Below, one piece after another: positions 23,441 through 36,400 of a stretch of 64,000 nucleotides of DNA. The stretch is from Epiperipatus broadwayi (taxonomy: Eukaryota; Onychophora; Udeonychophora; Euonychophora; Peripatidae). Below the pieces are notes generated by a model. The model did no database searches. It was given only the letters and a program-made list of their open reading frames with translations, and was not told the origin of the DNA. Where the stretch lies: assembly GCA_028023455.1 (NCBI GenBank), contig JAQFVV010000182.1, forward strand, positions 680,001-744,000, in the 5' to 3' direction. Position numbers and translations under genes: made by a program. The number at the start of each line of letters is the position of its first letter. Position 1 is the first letter of the stretch.

Positions 23441-24367
23441 CAAGCACAAGTGTGTGTGTGGTGTAACTGTTCCCAAAAGCTATTAATACAAAATAGCTAA
23501 CTAAAAATAATAAACTAGCTGAGCACTTTCAAAGGATCTTGCCTTCATAATCATAGCTTGCTAATACATTTAATGATATGCAAATATGCTATTTCCATTT
23601 TTTTGATAAAGCATAGTATGTGTCCTTCCTATTTATGGCATCGTTGTCTCGTGAGATGAATAAAGCCTCTTTGATTTTTTTTTAAGGTCATGTCTCTCTC
23701 TACACACAATTGTGGGATTATCCAGAATGCACTCATGGTGATTGTGCTCTGGTGCTGATAGAAAACTGAATAGGTAGAAGGATCATTGTGAGCTCTATTG
23801 TATGAATATTTATGTTGTGCTAATCATGTGGCCAAAGATGCTCTACTTTCCCCATAATATGAGCCTTTACAATTATTATTGGAATATGCAATGACCCCCC
23901 CACACAGTATATAATATTGCATGTTCCAATAATAATTGTAAAGGCTCATATTATGGGGAAAGTAGAGCATCTTTAGCCACATGATTAGCACAACATAAAT
24001 ATTCATACAATAGAGCTCGCACCGATCCTTCTACCTATTCAGTTTTCTATCAGCACCAGAGCACAATCACCATGAGTGCATTCTGGATAATCCCACAATT
24101 GTGTGTAGAGAGAGACATGACCTTAAAAGAAAAATCAAAGAGGCTTTATTCATCTCACGAGACAACGATGACATAAATAGGAAGGACACGTGCTATGCTT
24201 TATCAAAAAAATGGAATTAGCATATTTGCATATCATTAAATGTATTAGCAAGCTATGATTATGAAGGCAAGATCCTTTGAAAGCGCTCAGCTAGTTTATT
24301 GTTTTTAGTTAGCTATTTTGTATTAATAGCTTTTGGGAACAGTTGCGCCACACATGCACTCGTGCTT
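23441..24367. repeat. 927-bp near-perfect palindrome (foldback)
   Basis: Left arm 23441-23892 and right arm 23916-24367 are inverted copies of about 452 bp with only scattered mismatches, around a 23-nt loop containing CCCCCCC. Matching blocks run from the outer AAGCAC(A/G)AGTG / CACTCGTGCTT to the inner ATTATTGGAATATGCAAT / ATTGCATGTTCCAATAAT. A 14-bp direct repeat, AATTAATAATCCAA, lies at 23430-23443 and 24407-24420. If that is a target duplication, the insertion is 23444-24406. The frame 23824-24006 lies across the loop and is not a gene. Confidence 0.9.
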
Positions 24368-24420
24368 AAATACATATATTTCCCAAAAGTAAAAATTATT
24401 TGACTTAATTAATAATCCAA

Positions 24421-27400
24421 AATATCATATTAAAAAGTATTTAAAAAGCACATTATCAGTTTTATAAAACAATGAAAGTCATTTATTTTAATTTCAATGA
24501 AGCCAAGAAAATATATTTTTTTACTTTAATGTAAAATAGATATAATAATTATTTGTAGAAAGTAAAGTTACTTTTATGCTGTTATCTTGAACAATAATAA
24601 TTGCTTATTAAAATAGCAAAATAAAATATATGGCCAAATAATAATAAGAATATGTTAATTAAGCTAAATGTTTTTTTATTAAAGCATTTGAAACTTCATT
24701 TGAGACATTGATAATATTTTATTATTATATGCAGGTTTTATATTAGGAAATTAAAGTTCTTCATTTAAATGAATTCATTCTGAAACAACCTTATTTTAAA
24801 AAATGAGCATTTTTTTTAAAAAAAAAAAACATTTTTAAATTAATACTTCTGAAACATTAAAAAGAATTTTTTTTAAAAAAATGTGTATTAAAGTAAACTT
24901 GAAATATCACCTAAATTTTATATGAACATTAAAATTAATTAAACTTCATATGTCACAGGTACAAAATTTAAATAATATTAATGCAAACATTGTAGAATAT
25001 TTAGTAAGTTTTATCATAATGATTCCTCTAATGCCAAGCTTGTGCACTTGAAGTCCTCAACATAGAAATTATGTGTGGATAAAGTCAGGTTTTTATCAAC
25101 ATATTACTTTAACTAGGAAAAAATATATATTATTTAAAAGAAAGTTAAAAAGCTTAGCTAGTTAAAAAAATTAAACAACTGCAAGTAATAATGAACAAAA
25201 CACATGTGCAACACCCAATAAGTGTGCAATTGTCCGCTTCTCTTATATATACCCTATGTCATGTGATTGCTCTATGATTTTTAATATTGACATTTTAATT
25301 TCCATCCATTTTATTTCATTGGTTTTAATCCAATGTCTTACAAACTCTATGGAGATATTCTAAAAATAATCTCATTATATATTCATTTTTTAAAATCAAT
25401 TAATATTTGTCTAGATAGACAAATTAATTATTACATTTCCTGTTAAATAAATTTATTTATAAAATCAAATATCATAGTGAAAATAAAATATATTGTAAAA
25501 TTAAAATTATTTTATTTCAAATAAAAAATTATCTTGTAATATATTCACTTTAATTTAATTAAATTCTTAGAACATTTAAAATTGTCTTTTTAAAAAAAAG
25601 ATATTTAAGAAACATTTTAAACAAGGAAGTGTAAAAGAAATTAATTACTTCATTCATCCAGATATTCATGTATTCACTATTTTTAATTCCTAGTTTTAAA
25701 ATTATTAGCTTTATTGTGACTTCTTTTAACTAATTAAATCTAACATATTTAATTATAATATTTTATATTACAATTAAAATTGAATTAAAGCAATTTAACA
25801 TTTAATTTACTTAAATATAAGTTTTCGAGGTTGGTTTTCAAATTTAATACTAATACTAAACCTTTCAAATACTTTACTAATTAAATTATAATTATTTTAA
25901 CCTTATTGGCTTACAAACTACATTAACCAAGACTTGAAGTTTACAAATACTTAAAATTTAAGTACTTTAAAATTACAAAGACCTATTTATAGGACTAAAA
26001 TATCATAACTAGGCTGCTAAAATCACTTTACAACTATAAAAATTGTAAAGAGTTCTATACAATAACTTATTATGTAAATAAACATAACATCATTAAACAA
26101 CAACAAATTTTATTCATTCTAAAAATTAAATTACTGAAATTTTTTATTTTATTTTAGACATTAGGCTGAAATATAACTTGACATTTAGTTTCTAGCAAAA
26201 GTTTAAGGTCACAATATATATATAAATCATCTGATAATAGACTATATATTGTAAAAGATCGATAAATCTACCTTTGTTTTAAAAAAAGTCATTTGTTGTT
26301 TTTTTAAAAAAAAATCTCCTTGATTTGATGTTTATATATAGAGTATTATTATTGTTTATGGTTATTAGTTGTAGTTATTGTTGTTTGGATTTATTATTTT
26401 ATTTATTTGTTGATGGTACATCACTTTAAATATTTAATTGTTATTATTATTATTATTCTTAATGGTGAGATTTTTAATAGTAATACTGATATGTTTTAAT
26501 TATTATAAATAAATAGAGACATATAAATTGTTGATTATAAAAAAAATTATTTTATTTGTAGTGATTATTAAAAAAATGCAATGTTATTATTTATGTACAT
26601 ATATATATTTTAAAGCTATCAAATAAATTTTTGATTTAATATTTTTTATATGATTGATATTTTTATTTTTTGAATGTTAATTGTTTAAAAAACACAAAAC
26701 ATATGTAACAATGGTTTTCAAAACTGCATTTTCTGGCGCATGTGGAAAACAACAACAACAACAGAAAAAGAAGCCATTATTAAGATAGTTATTAAAAAGA
26801 AACTGATGGAAAAAAAAATTGTACATTTATATTTGGTATCTTCATTTGTCAAGATAATTGGATAATCTATTTTATGTAAACACCTTAATAATGAAGGGGT
26901 GAATAATATATATCGCAGCTAGGGGTTGCACCTTTTTCTTTTCTTTTATTCCAAGTCAATTTAAAAACAAAAACTAGGCAAATTTCAACACATGAATTTC
27001 ACTGCATCTGAAGCCAAAATTTGATATAGCTATCTGGGAATCTATAATGGTATATCTAGTAACAATTTGAAAGCAACTAAAATTAGTTAATATATTGGAT
27101 TCAACATGTCGATTATTATTATTTTTTAAGGAGAGAAATCTTTAAAAAAAATAGAATATATATATATATATGCATTTGGAAACCGATAATTTTCTCTAAT
27201 GTGATATTTTCTTCAAAATTTAACCTTGGCTAGAATGCATTATAATATTAAAAAAATATAAGAGAATAAAACAATGGAATAAGTTGACTTTTGAAAAGAA
27301 AAATGAACAAGTTGAACTTTGAAAAGGTAGTAAATAATTTTATTAATGTAATTGATATGTTTATATATATATTTGAGATCGATATTCTTTTTTCTTTTTA

Positions 27401-28799
27401 CTTTTATTTTTAGAAAAATGAAACGTTTTTATAAGTATAATATTATTCAATTTAAGCGTCTTGTTTTAAAAAAAAAAGTTTTATAGATGTCACGATTAAC
27501 ACTTAAGTAATTTGAAATTTGAAAGTATAGTGTATAAGTTTAGATTGCATATGGATTATTATATATATGTATTTTAATAAGTGAAATTTATATTTGCAAA
27601 TTTTATTATCAAAAGTTTTATTATTTAAATAACTTTTTTTTTTTTTTAAATATTATTTATTTATTTATTTGATAATTGGATATGTTCTTAGGGATGGATC
27701 ATAGATTGAGTTAATTTATTGAGGGTTACTTATCAATTAGAAATCGTCATTATATTTATATATATATATTTTGTGTGTGTACATATATAAGATAACAAAT
27801 AACAAAATGAGGTGAAATAAGTTTCATATTCATATTAAGTTATAAGTTAGCACTAAATGACTAAACAAGCAAAGATATGTTATATTTATAGGCCTGAGTG
27901 AACCTCATTATAAGTAATAAAAAAAAGTATCCAATACTTGTGGAAATAAGTATAGTCCAAAAGTGGATGTAATATATAAACCTTTTATAATGTAGTGGAG
28001 TAAATTTTGATGATTTCTTTTGATTTAATGATACTTAATCGATTAACCCAGCTTTGAGAGCATATCTATTATCTATTTTATTAATTTACAATATTTTATC
28101 AGTCAATTATTCACTTATTTATTTATCTATTTTCATTTTTACTTCATATGGTAATTCTTATGCAAACATAAACAACAATTCATATATTTGCTGTACATAA
28201 TATACTTTTATTTATTTTATTTTATTTTTAAATTTGAATATTTGGGAAAATATAAATATTGTTTTGTGTTCATATTAATGTATACTTGTTGAGCACAAAT
28301 ATGTCTTTGTCTTTTTAATATATATACTTATTGCAAGTATATATGTATTTTTTTTTTGTATTTGGGCTTGTATTTAAAAACTATTTAAAACACTGATACT
28401 ACTTAAAAATCAAACCATAATATAGAAATAAAGGATATACTATTTGTTTTATAAGTAATGCCTTTGTATTTATTTGGAAGAGTATTAATATTTTATTCTT
28501 ATTTTTTTTTTTTTTAGTGCTAGAGTCATTATGAAGTTTATTAAATTCGCAACTTAATGAAGAATAATTTCGTATTTCAATTATTATTTAGTTTTTAGGT
28601 CACTTACACAAGTCAATGTTCATTGATATGTTTAGATATACATCAGTTTACTTATTTGATGTGTATATTAGATTCAATAAAATTCCCTTTGTTTCTAGTA
28701 TATATTTTGTTAGTTAATCATATTAACCCTGAGAATAAATTATAATGATAGGTCTTATTATTGCTCTGTATGATTTTGGATTTATTTCATGTATAGCTA
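24421..28799. other. long AT-rich stretch, no gene or recognisable element
   Basis: Short TA and TTA runs (for example 26438-26458, 27155-27169) and many A/T homopolymers. No splice-bounded exon, RNA gene or element end could be supported. Confidence 0.45.
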
Positions 28800-28859
28800 G
28801 TTGGAAGGGCATATAAACAATTTATTTAAATATAATTGGGATAATTTTATCTTTCTTCA

Positions 28860-29318
28860 TTTAAATTATACAATCTATTATATTTGGCTTTCTCAACAAT
28901 TGGATTCATTTAGATTGTTAAGAGCTTTCTTTATATGTATATTCCAATCTATTATATTTGTCGTTCAATGTTTTGGGCATTTTTTTCTCAGTATATGTGT
29001 ATGATGTACTATGTTTATATTATTTAAATTGGATGATAAATACATTCTATTACATTTGGGCTTTCCCAATGATTGGGGCCATTTCAATTGGTGATAGGCA
29101 TTCTATTACATTTGATGCCTAAAACATGAGGCTTGATTTATTACGATTCGTTTATGAGGATGGAGAATAACAATATAGTTCTATCCCATACTATTACATT
29201 TATCACTTTCAACTGGAGGAATCGTGATTCCATTACATTTGGCTTTATCAATGTTTGGGGTCTTCTTTCTTCATATGTGTATTTTTGTTTGAGATCATTT
29301 AGATTACATATATTCCAT

Positions 29319-29320
<2 letters not shown>
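28860..29320 (+). repeat. degenerate minisatellite, CTATTACATTTGGC-type unit
   Basis: The phrase (T)CTATTA(T/C)ATTTGGC and close variants occur about six times (near 28870, 28950, 29045, 29100, 29185 and 29230), at spacings of roughly 50-100 bp. It is often followed by TTTCNCAANNATTGGGG and CATTT. This looks like an old tandem array. The two open frames here (28801-29004 and 29133-29405) simply read through the repeats and the adjoining TA run. Confidence 0.55.

Positions 29321-29321
<1 letters not shown>

Positions 29322-29382
<61 letters not shown>
29322..29382. repeat. (TA)n microsatellite, 61 bp
   Basis: Uninterrupted TA dinucleotide run abutting the minisatellite. Confidence 0.97.
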
Positions 29383-29386
<4 letters not shown>

Positions 29387-32300
29387 GATAAGAGCCAAAG
29401 TTTAAATAAACTAAATGAAATTCCTTGACAAATCTTTATTTAAGCTTTGATTGTTATCATGTGTTACATATTTCCAAACAACTTAACTATTAGCAATTTA
29501 TGGTTTAATACATATAAATTATTAATAATTAATAAAAAAAATATGCCAAAATATGTGTGTATTGTTATAATATAAAATTATTTGAAGATAAAATATGTGG
29601 CAAAAATCTTGAGAAGGTTTTTGAAAAAGGTATGGTGATTCAAATGAGTAATTGAGAGTCAGGGAAAAAACTTAGAAATTTGACTAATGGAATGGAAAGT
29701 TTATAATCTTACTAACAAAGCTGAACAGTTATTAATACTCCAACTTCTTCTTCATTACACAAATACTCAGATTGAGCTCACATGTCTTGATTTCCTTATC
29801 AAGATTAATTTGAAAGCATTACCAACCTGTAGCTTCTTAGCTAAAAAATTTTCAGCCAATATAGGCTCAACTTATCCACTCTGTCATAAAGAAATTTTTT
29901 TTTTTCTTTAAATGCCCATCATTTCAAATGATTTTTTTTCACATATATCATTATCAATCTATAAATAATGCTCATCAATAACACAGAGAAAGAAATCCCA
30001 AGTAATAGAACTGCTATTTTTATTCTATTCAATCTTTACTTCCTTAGATGCCATTTCTGCTTCAACCTAACCTAAAAAAAACTGCATTCATATTTCTACA
30101 ACAAAATAAATAAAATTAAAATTAGAAATCAAACCCTCACAATTCCAAATGTGTGCAGCCATATGGAGCTTGATAACTTTACCTACACCACTGTAATCAT
30201 TGACCATTATCTTTAATTAACTATGTAGTTTCCTCATTTCAAAATTTCTTATATAAAAAATCAGTCATCAAATACTATTAAAATTAACAACAGCTTATAT
30301 TGTAATTAATTTTTCGATAATTGTATATAATTCTCTTGGAATCTGATATAATTAACAAACATATATAGATGTACAATATTAACTCCCTTAATACCACTAA
30401 AGTATAATATTTATATATGTAATAAGTACATCCTAAACTAATATAATTATTAGTATAAACTACATAACTGCATAATTCATCAATAATGATCTTATTAAAA
30501 GTAAAAATTTATATAAAATTACTCTGCATTCCAATTATTTTTTTTTTAAAAAAAAGCACTTATGTGTACATTGCTGTGGTTATTTGAAATATATAATTAA
30601 TTTTAGTAGATAATCTTAGCATGACTATTGCAATCTCATACAGCCTATAGACAGAAACACAATTGATTTCAATAATATGCATATTTATTTTTTAAATTTC
30701 AGTTTATTAGTACAAAATTAAAAATAATAATTTTTATAATGTATAAAATTTCACGTAATTTACTTTCTTTTCACCTTTAGACGAATGCTTATATATTTGC
30801 CTCTAAATCTGCCTCTATTCCTCATAATGGCAGCTTTTAGAGAAAAAAAAATGAAAATAAAGTTTTTCAAAATGTGTGTGTTTATATGTCTCTGTATTAA
30901 TCTTAGATAAAATTTAATAAAATAAATGTATAAGTATTCATTTTATGTAATAAAATTTGATTTTATTAAGAACATTTGTTAAGTAAAATTACAATATTAA
31001 CAGACACAGAATTGAATTATTAACCAGTAATACAATTAATGTTTAACCAAGACCATGTTTAGATGACTAACATTAAAAGAAGAGAATCATAAGAAGAAAA
31101 AAATTTCACTAGTGAAAACAATTTAAGATAATTATTTTGGTAAAATTTGATTGGGATAAAAGTAAGTTAAATAAGAATTAATGTACATACACCGAGTTTC
31201 ATAATGCTTTTGAGTCTCGATAGCAAATTTTATTTGTTGCTTATATTATAACTCTATGAGTATAGAAAATAATAATTATTTTTTAATTAATGCTAAAAAA
31301 AAGTCTTTTTTAATATATCAGTTAATAGAAGAATAGAAATATTAAATTAAAAATCTGTCTGTTGTACAGTCGATAAATGAAAGATCTAAAGGTCAATAAA
31401 TCTCATAAAACCCTATAAAAAAGTTTCATAATTAGTAATATAGTGAACTATTTGTTGGGAGGGAGATGGGATAAAAATTAATATTAAAATATTTTAAACT
31501 AATGCAAAGCAAGACTTTGTCCATGCTAGTATAAAAAAATCCTGCATTGTAAGATTTAGTGCAGTGATGAAATGTCAGCTCTAAAGAGCAAGATCTATGG
31601 ATTGTGGTTGCACACACTTCCACTTCTTGAACATCTTATGAATTTCCTAGCTATAAACTATTAAATTATTATTTTTTATTTCAATTAATATTTCTATATA
31701 ATACTGATTTTCCCTTCATTTGTATTTGTAATTCAAGTTTGCAAATGTTTGTTTGAAGTTGTTTCTGTCTTCTTTATAATCTAATGTTATGTGCACTTTT
31801 GGCAAAGTTATAATAAACTTCACTAAAAGGGTATTTAGCATTAGATTATTAAGAAGAACGAAACGACTTTGATAGGCAGATGAACAAACATTGTAAATTT
31901 GAATATTTCTACATGTTTATTGTAAAGACAGCAGTGCATTATTTAATTTACATTATTGCCTTAAAAAGTAATAAATCATTAAGTGTACCATATTAACATA
32001 CATAACTTAATAAACTTAAATCAAGTTGAAAAAAAAAAACATCGTTAAATAAATACCTTTGTAGGGATTTCAAAAGCAACAAAAATTAATAGAATAACAA
32101 TCGATTAAGAAATGAAATAAAAATATTTCAAATATTAACACATTCATAATACTAACAATAATAAAATTTGTCACTATTAAGTTATGTGTTACAAATGTGA
32201 AGCGATTTAAAATGACTTCTTAACCAATGTGGGAAACCTTTGTATATTTCTTCCTTCAAAACCATTATATTCCTTATAATTCAATCATTTTTTCAGCCCT

Positions 32301-35050
32301 AATTCATTTTTCTTTTTTTCACTACTATATAATTTTAATAACGTCCTTAGTTTTACTACTCTACCTTTTCATTCCCTTATTTTGTTATAAAGACTTACAA
32401 AATTTATAAAATCTTTATCACTTTTATTTCTTTTAACTTTAAATTTCTCCCACTCTATATACAATTTATTATTTTACAGGAATATTATCATGGTTAGGAG
32501 CAATCAATAAGTAAGTATTTTCTAGGAATTCACTTAATGTAAAGCATATATATATACTACAATTAAACTTAATAAAATTATTTGTTACTATTTGCATGCC
32601 CACTATATTCTCTCTTTGAATATTATCTTCTAAAAATGGATGTCAATAAAAGATAGTTTTGATATGCCTTCTAATACACCTAATATGTTAATTTGGTTGA
32701 ATAATTCTTCCGTGATAAAATTCTGAAAGTTACCTTTTGTTTAAACTATTGATTATCTATTAACATAAAAAAAAAAAAACGATATAATTTTTTTTATGAC
32801 TAATGTTGATTGCTTTGAATCTTTTATTTTCTAACTAGTTGTTGTTGTTGTTATTTTTTATGTTTTAGTTTAAATTACAAAACTATCCAAATGTTAAAAT
32901 AATAATAATAAATCAATACATTTAGCTTTTTCATTTATATGCGTATGTGAAAGAGCAAAAGTATGTATAAAAGACAGCCTCAAGAAAAATGAAACGGGGG
33001 GGAGAGAATCTGTCCCATAAAAACCATACTCATATTTTCCATAGATTACTTTTTTTAAAAAAAAATATGTTAGTTTTTATCCATTTTAGGTATTCAGTGG
33101 TATGTACCCTGATAATTATAGATTTAATATCAACACATCCAGAAAGCTCAAGATCATACTCATTGACCTTTCAGTCTTATTATGGTAATTAAATTTTTCA
33201 ATGCCTTTATGCTTCATTGATAAAAAGCATTCGTGACCTGCTTAAATTTGGTAGAGTAGCAATTTCATATGCAACTAGTTTGCATGAAATAGTTGTAAAA
33301 CTAATGTCAAATACTTTAACTTTTAATTTGTTAAGTGCAGCAGTACATTTTACAATTGATAATTTTTTGTCATTTATCAATATATTCAAAATGGTTAACA
33401 GTCTCTAGCTAATAAGCATATAAAGTAATAGTTGCTAAAATTTGTTTCCTAATAAGTAGTCTGCAATTCAACTAGACTTTTTTGAACAGTAATTACTAAA
33501 AATTTTATAAGTTATATTTCAAACATTAAGAACGTTCTACTCCTTGTTTTTTAAAGTGAAAAAATAGCACTATCATGAGCCTAAAAATAAAAAGTAGAAA
33601 GTTGTTTTTATTATTCAATTCAAATTAAAAACTCCAGTGTATTGTGTACCTCCAAAATGTAGAGGTCATGCAATAAGTTTTCATTTTTTTTATATTTACA
33701 CCCGGTTAAGGTGGCCTCCAGAGTGATGATTCCCAGAAAACAGCAAATGATGGATTTGTCTTTCCAATAACAATATTCCTATGAGATGGAAGGACCTTTG
33801 AATGGAGTTGTGTGATATATTAAGAACTGCAGATGGAACCCAGTAATCTGAAGCCATGGAAAATATGAATTTTTGTCCTAAATGAGATATGAACTTTAAT
33901 AACCTAAAATAAGAACTTTTCAAATACTTAAATCTAAATGATACTTAACCCATAAAGTCTCTTATCTGATTAAGCAGAAATTTAAATTATTTGTTATATT
34001 TTTCTTTTAATATGTTTGCTATTATTATTATTTGCATTCTTGTAATTTCTTTTAAATTAATAATTTAAAAATAAGTGTAAATGACTGCATAGATTCATAA
34101 GATTATGTTAGTTTAAGTTTATTAGTTTTAGGCTATTTGTTTTGTAGTTGAATCGGTGCTGGTGGAGGGGTGTATGGGTGTTTTATGTCAATGTAATCTG
34201 GGGAGGCACATTAAATTCTCATTCTCTTGTGCTGCGTTAGCATATAGGGCATAATACCCCCATGAATGCATGACGCAAAAGTGTTGCCATCATGTTTCTG
34301 ATGGTCATAGCTGTATTTCCTACACCATTTATCTCCTTATACTCTGATTGGAAAAGTAAGCTGGCAAAGACCACTATTCCCCATTTATAGAGCATTTCTT
34401 ATATAAGTATTTCCAAATGATTACCTCACCAGATAGATGCACATTTCCTGTAATGGATAAGAGTCATAATTTTTTTAATAATATCATGCTACAAATGCAC
34501 ATTCCTGTAAGCATGGTTTTTTAGTGCTAACATCTTCATGTTGCATTGATCATAGTATATTAATAAGCTGATGTTGATTTGGATGCAAACTTGTAGCCTG
34601 GAGTTAATAGAATCGAGTTAGTTAAGTCTATATCTTATGTAGTGTATTTATGCTTAGCAAAATATAATCTATTGAATGTACTCATCTGTGCATATAATTT
34701 AAATCAAATATATTTAATAGTTAATTTAATCTTCAGATGTTTGTATTAAGGTATGAGTGTGTGTGTGTGTGTGTAATAATAAAATGTTTTGTTTAATTAA
34801 ATTTTGGCAATAACTTGTTTTTATATATTTTTATTAATAATTTTTTTTTTTAAATCAAGAGTTAGAAAAATTTTAAATAGACAGCATGATATTATAAGCT
34901 CAGCCCTTCTGAGAATTAGTGACTGGGACTTTTGATTCAAGAAAAGAGTAACTTCTCCCTATGTATCTGCCATCTTTATAAATTTTCTAGATTTAAATAG
35001 CCTAGTGGTGCCCTGGCATGGTAGATAGGTTTGCGAGGTTGCAACAACCA
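29383..35050. other. AT-rich DNA, no gene recognised
   Basis: Mostly plain AT-rich sequence. The patches at 33690-33930 and 34140-34560 are less AT-rich and more complex, without frames or motifs I can identify; they may be old element fragments. A TG run lies at about 34757-34774. Open frames at 29687, 31432, 32227, 32989, 33207, 33217 and 33696 match nothing I know. Confidence 0.4.
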
Positions 35051-35051
35051 T

Positions 35052-35633
35052 TATAATATATTGTAATACAATATTTTTAATGGTTGTTTTTGATGGAAAT
35101 CTGTGGAGTTGTTCATTTAAATCAACTTAATTAGAAAGCATTTAATCTAGAACAACTGCCCCAGGCCAAGAATCAAAGTAAACTGACAGACATGCATCCA
35201 AAAGAAATATCCTCTTTTAATTGCTACTCTAGATTTAATATAGAGATCAAAGTACTGTAGTTTATATTTATAGGTATAAGAAATCAAAGTATATCAACTT
35301 TAAATGGATTACTCCATACATTCAAGATTTCTATCTAAACATTCATTAAAAATATTGTATTACAATATATAACTTACCAGTGGATGTGTTTATCATATAG
35401 TAAGAAAATTTAAAAAGTTTGTTATACTTTGATTTCTTACACCTATAAATGTAAATTGCAGTAGTTTGATCTCTATATTAGATCTAGAGTGGAAATTAAA
35501 AGAGTATCCTCCTTTTGGATGCATCAGTCTATCAGTTTACTTTGATTCTTGGCCTGGGGCAATTGGTCTGAGTTAAGTGCTTTCTAATTAAGTTGATTTA
35601 AATCTATAATTCCACACATTCAAGATTTCCATC
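35052..35633. repeat. foldback element, about 205-bp arms
   Basis: The left arm (35092-35296) and right arm (35424-35633) are inverted: GATGGAAATCT against AGATTTCCATC, AATCAACTTAATTAGAAAGC against GCTTTCTAATTAAGTTGATT, and CCAGGCCAAGAATCAAAGTA against TACTTTGATTCTTGGCCTGG-like sequence. The interior repeats TTAAAAATATTGTATTACAA in inverted form at about 35052-35081 and 35347-35375, so the structure is nested. No hammerhead core was found. Confidence 0.75.
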
Positions 35634-36259
35634 ATACAAAATGATAGTAATGTATAATGATTTAAAATATATGGAGGTCTTATAAATATATAAACTCAGA
35701 ATATAGCATAGCCTGAAAAATATATATAAAAGCTACTGTGTCAAATAATTTCCATTTCTAAACCCAAGCTTCTCTGATGATTGATCAGTCATAAATATCA
35801 AATAACTTCAAGACTACTTTGCATATTACTGAATTTTAATTAATATTTATTTGATGGAAATATGTTGGAAAAATATAGTTTTCAAAATCTAATCATACTT
35901 TAGAAATAAAATTATTACATTAAATTTATAAAAATTTTAATTGGCTGATTAGATGGTTGTAATTAATCAATGGCTACCGAATATAAAACATTTTTATAAA
36001 TTATTTTGATAAAATAGATTTTATTAATGAGGATGAAATTAAAATACGAACTAAGGAAATAATTTCTAAATATAATGAGTATGTGTTTATATATATTGTA
36101 TTTAAGCTGATTCAAATATAATGTATAACCGATGAACTTAAAAAAAAAACATACATGAGTAAATCATTAAATAATATTGAATAAATACTTAATAGTTTTC
36201 TGACTATATGATAAAGTGTTATTTACATAGAAGCAATTTATTAATGCTTATATAAAAAA
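35634..36259. other. AT-rich DNA, no gene seen
   Basis: Nothing supportable. Confidence 0.5.
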
Positions 36260-36275
36260 TGTCATTCATAATTTT

Positions 36276-36384
36276 TTTTTTCATATGTCATAGCATCGGC
36301 TGGGACGCGAACCCACAACCGTCTGCAACCAAGTACTTGCTTGCATGGCAGCTGCGATGACCTCTTGGCTAATGACGCTTGACG
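36276..36384 (-). repeat. full-length tRNA-derived SINE, about 109 bp
   Basis: Minus strand: GTCATTAGCCAAGAGGTC contains box A (TAGCCAAGAGG); about 58 nt later box B is GGTTCGCGTCC inside a TGGG...CCCA arm; the 3' end ATGAC can pair with the 5' GTCAT like an acceptor stem; an A run follows. The long A-to-B spacing and the 5' GTCA..GCC.AG.GGTC resemble class II tRNAs (Leu/Ser). An exact 16-bp target duplication, TGTCATTCATAATTTT, lies at 36260-36275 and 36385-36400. Essentially a tRNA-like head plus poly(A), with no extra body. Confidence 0.85.
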
Positions 36385-36400
36385 TGTCATTCATAATTTT

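Noticed and set aside
23640-23790. CTGATAGAAAAC and TCTCGTGAGATGA inside the 927-bp palindrome as ribozyme candidates.
   Set aside because: No helix II between the core words and no cleavage triplet; TCTCGTGAGA is a self-complementary decamer only.
29133-29405. A 90-codon frame ending in a long YIYI tract.
   Set aside because: The tract is the TA microsatellite translated, and the rest is minisatellite.
33690-34560. Less AT-rich region with several overlapping short frames.
   Set aside because: No motif, exon-intron pattern or element end was found on either strand.
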